Assembly: GCA_014896255.1 (NCBI GenBank)
Contig: JADBKT010000011.1
Span: forward strand, 1 to 64,000
Reading direction: 5' to 3'
DNA: 64,000 bases
Origin: Hydrogenibacillus sp.
GTDB taxonomy: Bacteria; Bacillota; Bacilli; Thermicanales; DSM-22653
Shown here in pieces: positions 62,728 through 64,000 of the stretch. Made by a program: the position numbers and the translations under genes. The notes beneath the pieces were generated by a model. That model searched no databases and was not told where the DNA came from. It was given only the letters and a program-made list of their open reading frames with translations. Position 1 is the first letter of the stretch; the number at the start of each line of letters is the position of its first letter.

Positions 62728-64000
62728 GTGAACGGACACGGCGAACCGAAACGCGCATTTCTCATCGCCCTGGAGACGTCCGGCAGCGCGGCCGGCGGTT
62801 GGACGGCGGAAGAATCGCTCGATGAGCTGGATCATCTGGTGCGCACCGCCGGTGCCGTCGCCGTCGGACGGGACGTCCAACGGCGGCCGAAAGCCGATCC
62901 GGCGACCTACATCGGCCGGGGCAAGGCGGAAGAACTTCGAGAACTTTTCCGGCGCGGCGCGTTCGACATGCTCGTCGTCGACGATGAGCTGACGCCGGTA
63001 CAGCAGAGGAACTTGGAAGCGGTGATCGAGAGCCCGATCATCGACCGCACGACGGTCATTCTCGACATCTTCGCAGAGCGCGCCCGCACGCGCGAGGCCA
63101 AGCTGCAGGTCGAGCTGGCACAGCTTAAGTATCGTCTGTCGCGCATGACCGGAAAAGGCATCGAACTTTCCAGGCTGGCCGGGGGCATCGGTACGCGGGG
63201 TCCCGGCGAGTCGAAGCTGGAAGTCGATCGGCGTCGCATTCACGACCGGATGCGCGCTCTGGAGCGGGAATTGTCGGAAGTGAAGGTGCACCGTCGTCGG
63301 ATCCGTGCCGAACGCGCCCGGCGTGCCTTGCCGGTCGTCGCCCTCACCGGCTATACGAATGCCGGAAAATCGACGCTGCACCGCGTTCTCTCCGGTTCCG
63401 ACGTGCTCGTGGAAGATCGCCTGTTTGCTACTCTCGACGCCACGGCGCGGCGGGTTGCGCCGAAGGATGGGGAACCGTACCTGCTCGTGGATACGGTCGG
63501 ATTCATCCGCAAACTTCCGACCCAGCTCGTCGCCGCCTTCCGCTCGACGCTGGAGGAGGTGGCGGAGGCCGATCTTGTTCTCCACGTCGTTGACGCATCA
63601 CATCCGCGTCACGAAGAGCAGATGGAAGTCGTGGAACAGGTGCTCGGGGAAATCGGCGCCCAAGACAAGCCGACATGGATCGTGTACAACAAGATCGATC
63701 GGCTGGGCGGAACGCCTACGGGCGGCGACGCGCCATTCGAATCCGGTCGTCCGTCGCCGAAAGAGCAGGCGCTTCCGGCCTCATCGCATCGCCCTCCGGT
63801 CGATTGGGGTCCCGTACTCTTTCCCGGCCGGGCGGGGAACAGCATCGCCGTCTCCGCCGCCCTCGGCTGGAACATCGATGCGCTTCAGCACGCCATTCAG
63901 GCGGCGCTCGCGAGGCGGCGGGAGATCGTGGAAGCGGTGATCCCTTTCGAACAGACGGCTTGGGTGTCCTGGGCGCACGAACAAGGCTGGGTTCTTCGGG
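62728..64000 (+). CDS. hflX: GTPase HflX, 3' partial
   Basis: HflX is a ribosome-splitting GTPase active under stress. The frame starts at GTG 62728 (AGAAGGTGA upstream) and is still open at the window end, with 424 codons present. Motifs: YIGRGKAEEL near residue 57 and GIGTRGPGESKLEVDRR near 153-169 of the HflX domain; G1 GYTNAGKSTL near 208, G2 region near 240, G3 DTVGFIRKLP near 254, G4 YNKIDR near 320. Between G4 and G5 (SALGW near 376) there is an insert of about 35 residues rich in Pro/Ser/Gly, longer than usual. It follows the small frame by 30 bases. Confidence 0.95.
   Translation, partial: MNGHGEPKRAFLIALETSGSAAGGWTAEESLDELDHLVRTAGAVAVGRDVQRRPKADPATYIGRGKAEELRELFRRGAFDMLVVDDELTPVQQRNLEAVIESPIIDRTTVILDIFAERARTREAKLQVELAQLKYRLSRMTGKGIELSRLAGGIGTRGPGESKLEVDRRRIHDRMRALERELSEVKVHRRRIRAERARRALPVVALTGYTNAGKSTLHRVLSGSDVLVEDRLFATLDATARRVAPKDGEPYLLVDTVGFIRKLPTQLVAAFRSTLEEVAEADLVLHVVDASHPRHEEQMEVVEQVLGEIGAQDKPTWIVYNKIDRLGGTPTGGDAPFESGRPSPKEQALPASSHRPPVDWGPVLFPGRAGNSIAVSAALGWNIDALQHAIQAALARRREIVEAVIPFEQTAWVSWAHEQGWVLR

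Noticed and set aside
1-64000. tRNA, rRNA, CRISPR arrays, insertion sequences, prophage or attachment sites
   Set aside because: I looked for tRNA-like ends, regularly spaced repeats, transposase or integrase motifs and long inverted repeats; none were found. The only sizeable tandem repeat is the 26-bp one in infB.

Overview
The window is a 64 kb stretch of a GC-rich (about two-thirds GC by eye), endospore-forming member of the Bacillota. Every gene I can support lies on the + strand. Gene order from about 16.7 kb onward follows the Bacillus subtilis / Geobacillus chromosome backbone (rimP-nusA-infB ... pnp-mlpA ... spoVFAB-asd-dapG-dapA ... spoIIIE ... pgsA-cinA-recA ... rny-ymdB-spoVS-korAB). 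The dipicolinate synthase, SpoIIIE, SpoVS, YmxH and YlzJ genes mark a spore former. High GC, frequent GTG/TTG starts and a ferredoxin-type 2-oxoacid oxidoreductase fit a thermophilic lineage of the Hydrogenibacillus / Brockia type; that placement is inference, not demonstrated.

Region 1 (1-10989) is a murein-recycling cluster: nagZ (5' end outside the window), anmK, namZ, a double-GNAT acetyltransferase, a PIG-L type deacetylase, an AmiE-like serine hydrolase, a BadF-type amino-sugar kinase (MurK/NagK-like), murQ, ldcA and an acetamidase/formamidase-family gene. Together these would trim muropeptides, release GlcNAc and MurNAc (or anhydro-MurNAc), phosphorylate them and convert MurNAc-6P to GlcNAc-6P. 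Region 2 (11018-16647) holds glpK-glpD for glycerol use, cysK with its own promoter, and a DHA2-type MFS exporter.

Region 3 (16650-25750) is the transcription/translation operon rimP-nusA-ylxR-ylxQ-infB-rbfA-nrnA-truB-ribF followed by rpsO, which has its own promoter and a structured leader. infB is split into two reading frames by a 26-bp tandem duplication in its Gly/Arg-rich linker; removing one copy restores one 898-residue IF-2. This is the most striking feature of the window.

Region 4 (25779-35364) carries pnp, an M16 peptidase, dut, ymxH, dpaA-dpaB (spore dipicolinate) and asd-dapG-dapA (lysine/DAP branch, with a separate vegetative-type promoter). Region 5 (35406-49088) carries RNase J, tepA, ylzJ, spoIIIE, a FabG-like SDR, ymfJ, ymfK, ymfM (RodZ-like), rimO, pgsA, cinA and a DEAD-box helicase with a DbpA-type RNA-binding tail. 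Region 6 (49127-57986) carries recA-recX, rny, ymdB, spoVS with a near-perfect sigma-H promoter, a membrane dipeptidase and korA-korB. Region 7 (58031-64000) carries a Lon-like protease, a BceRS-like two-component pair without an adjacent transporter, a possible tiny membrane protein and hflX (3' end outside the window).

No tRNA, rRNA, insertion sequence, prophage or CRISPR array is visible. No gap between genes exceeds about 200 bases. I did not find an unmistakably new multi-gene system. The best candidates for novelty are the infB duplication, the acetyltransferase/variant-deacetylase pair inside the murein-recycling operon, and the orphan two-component system.
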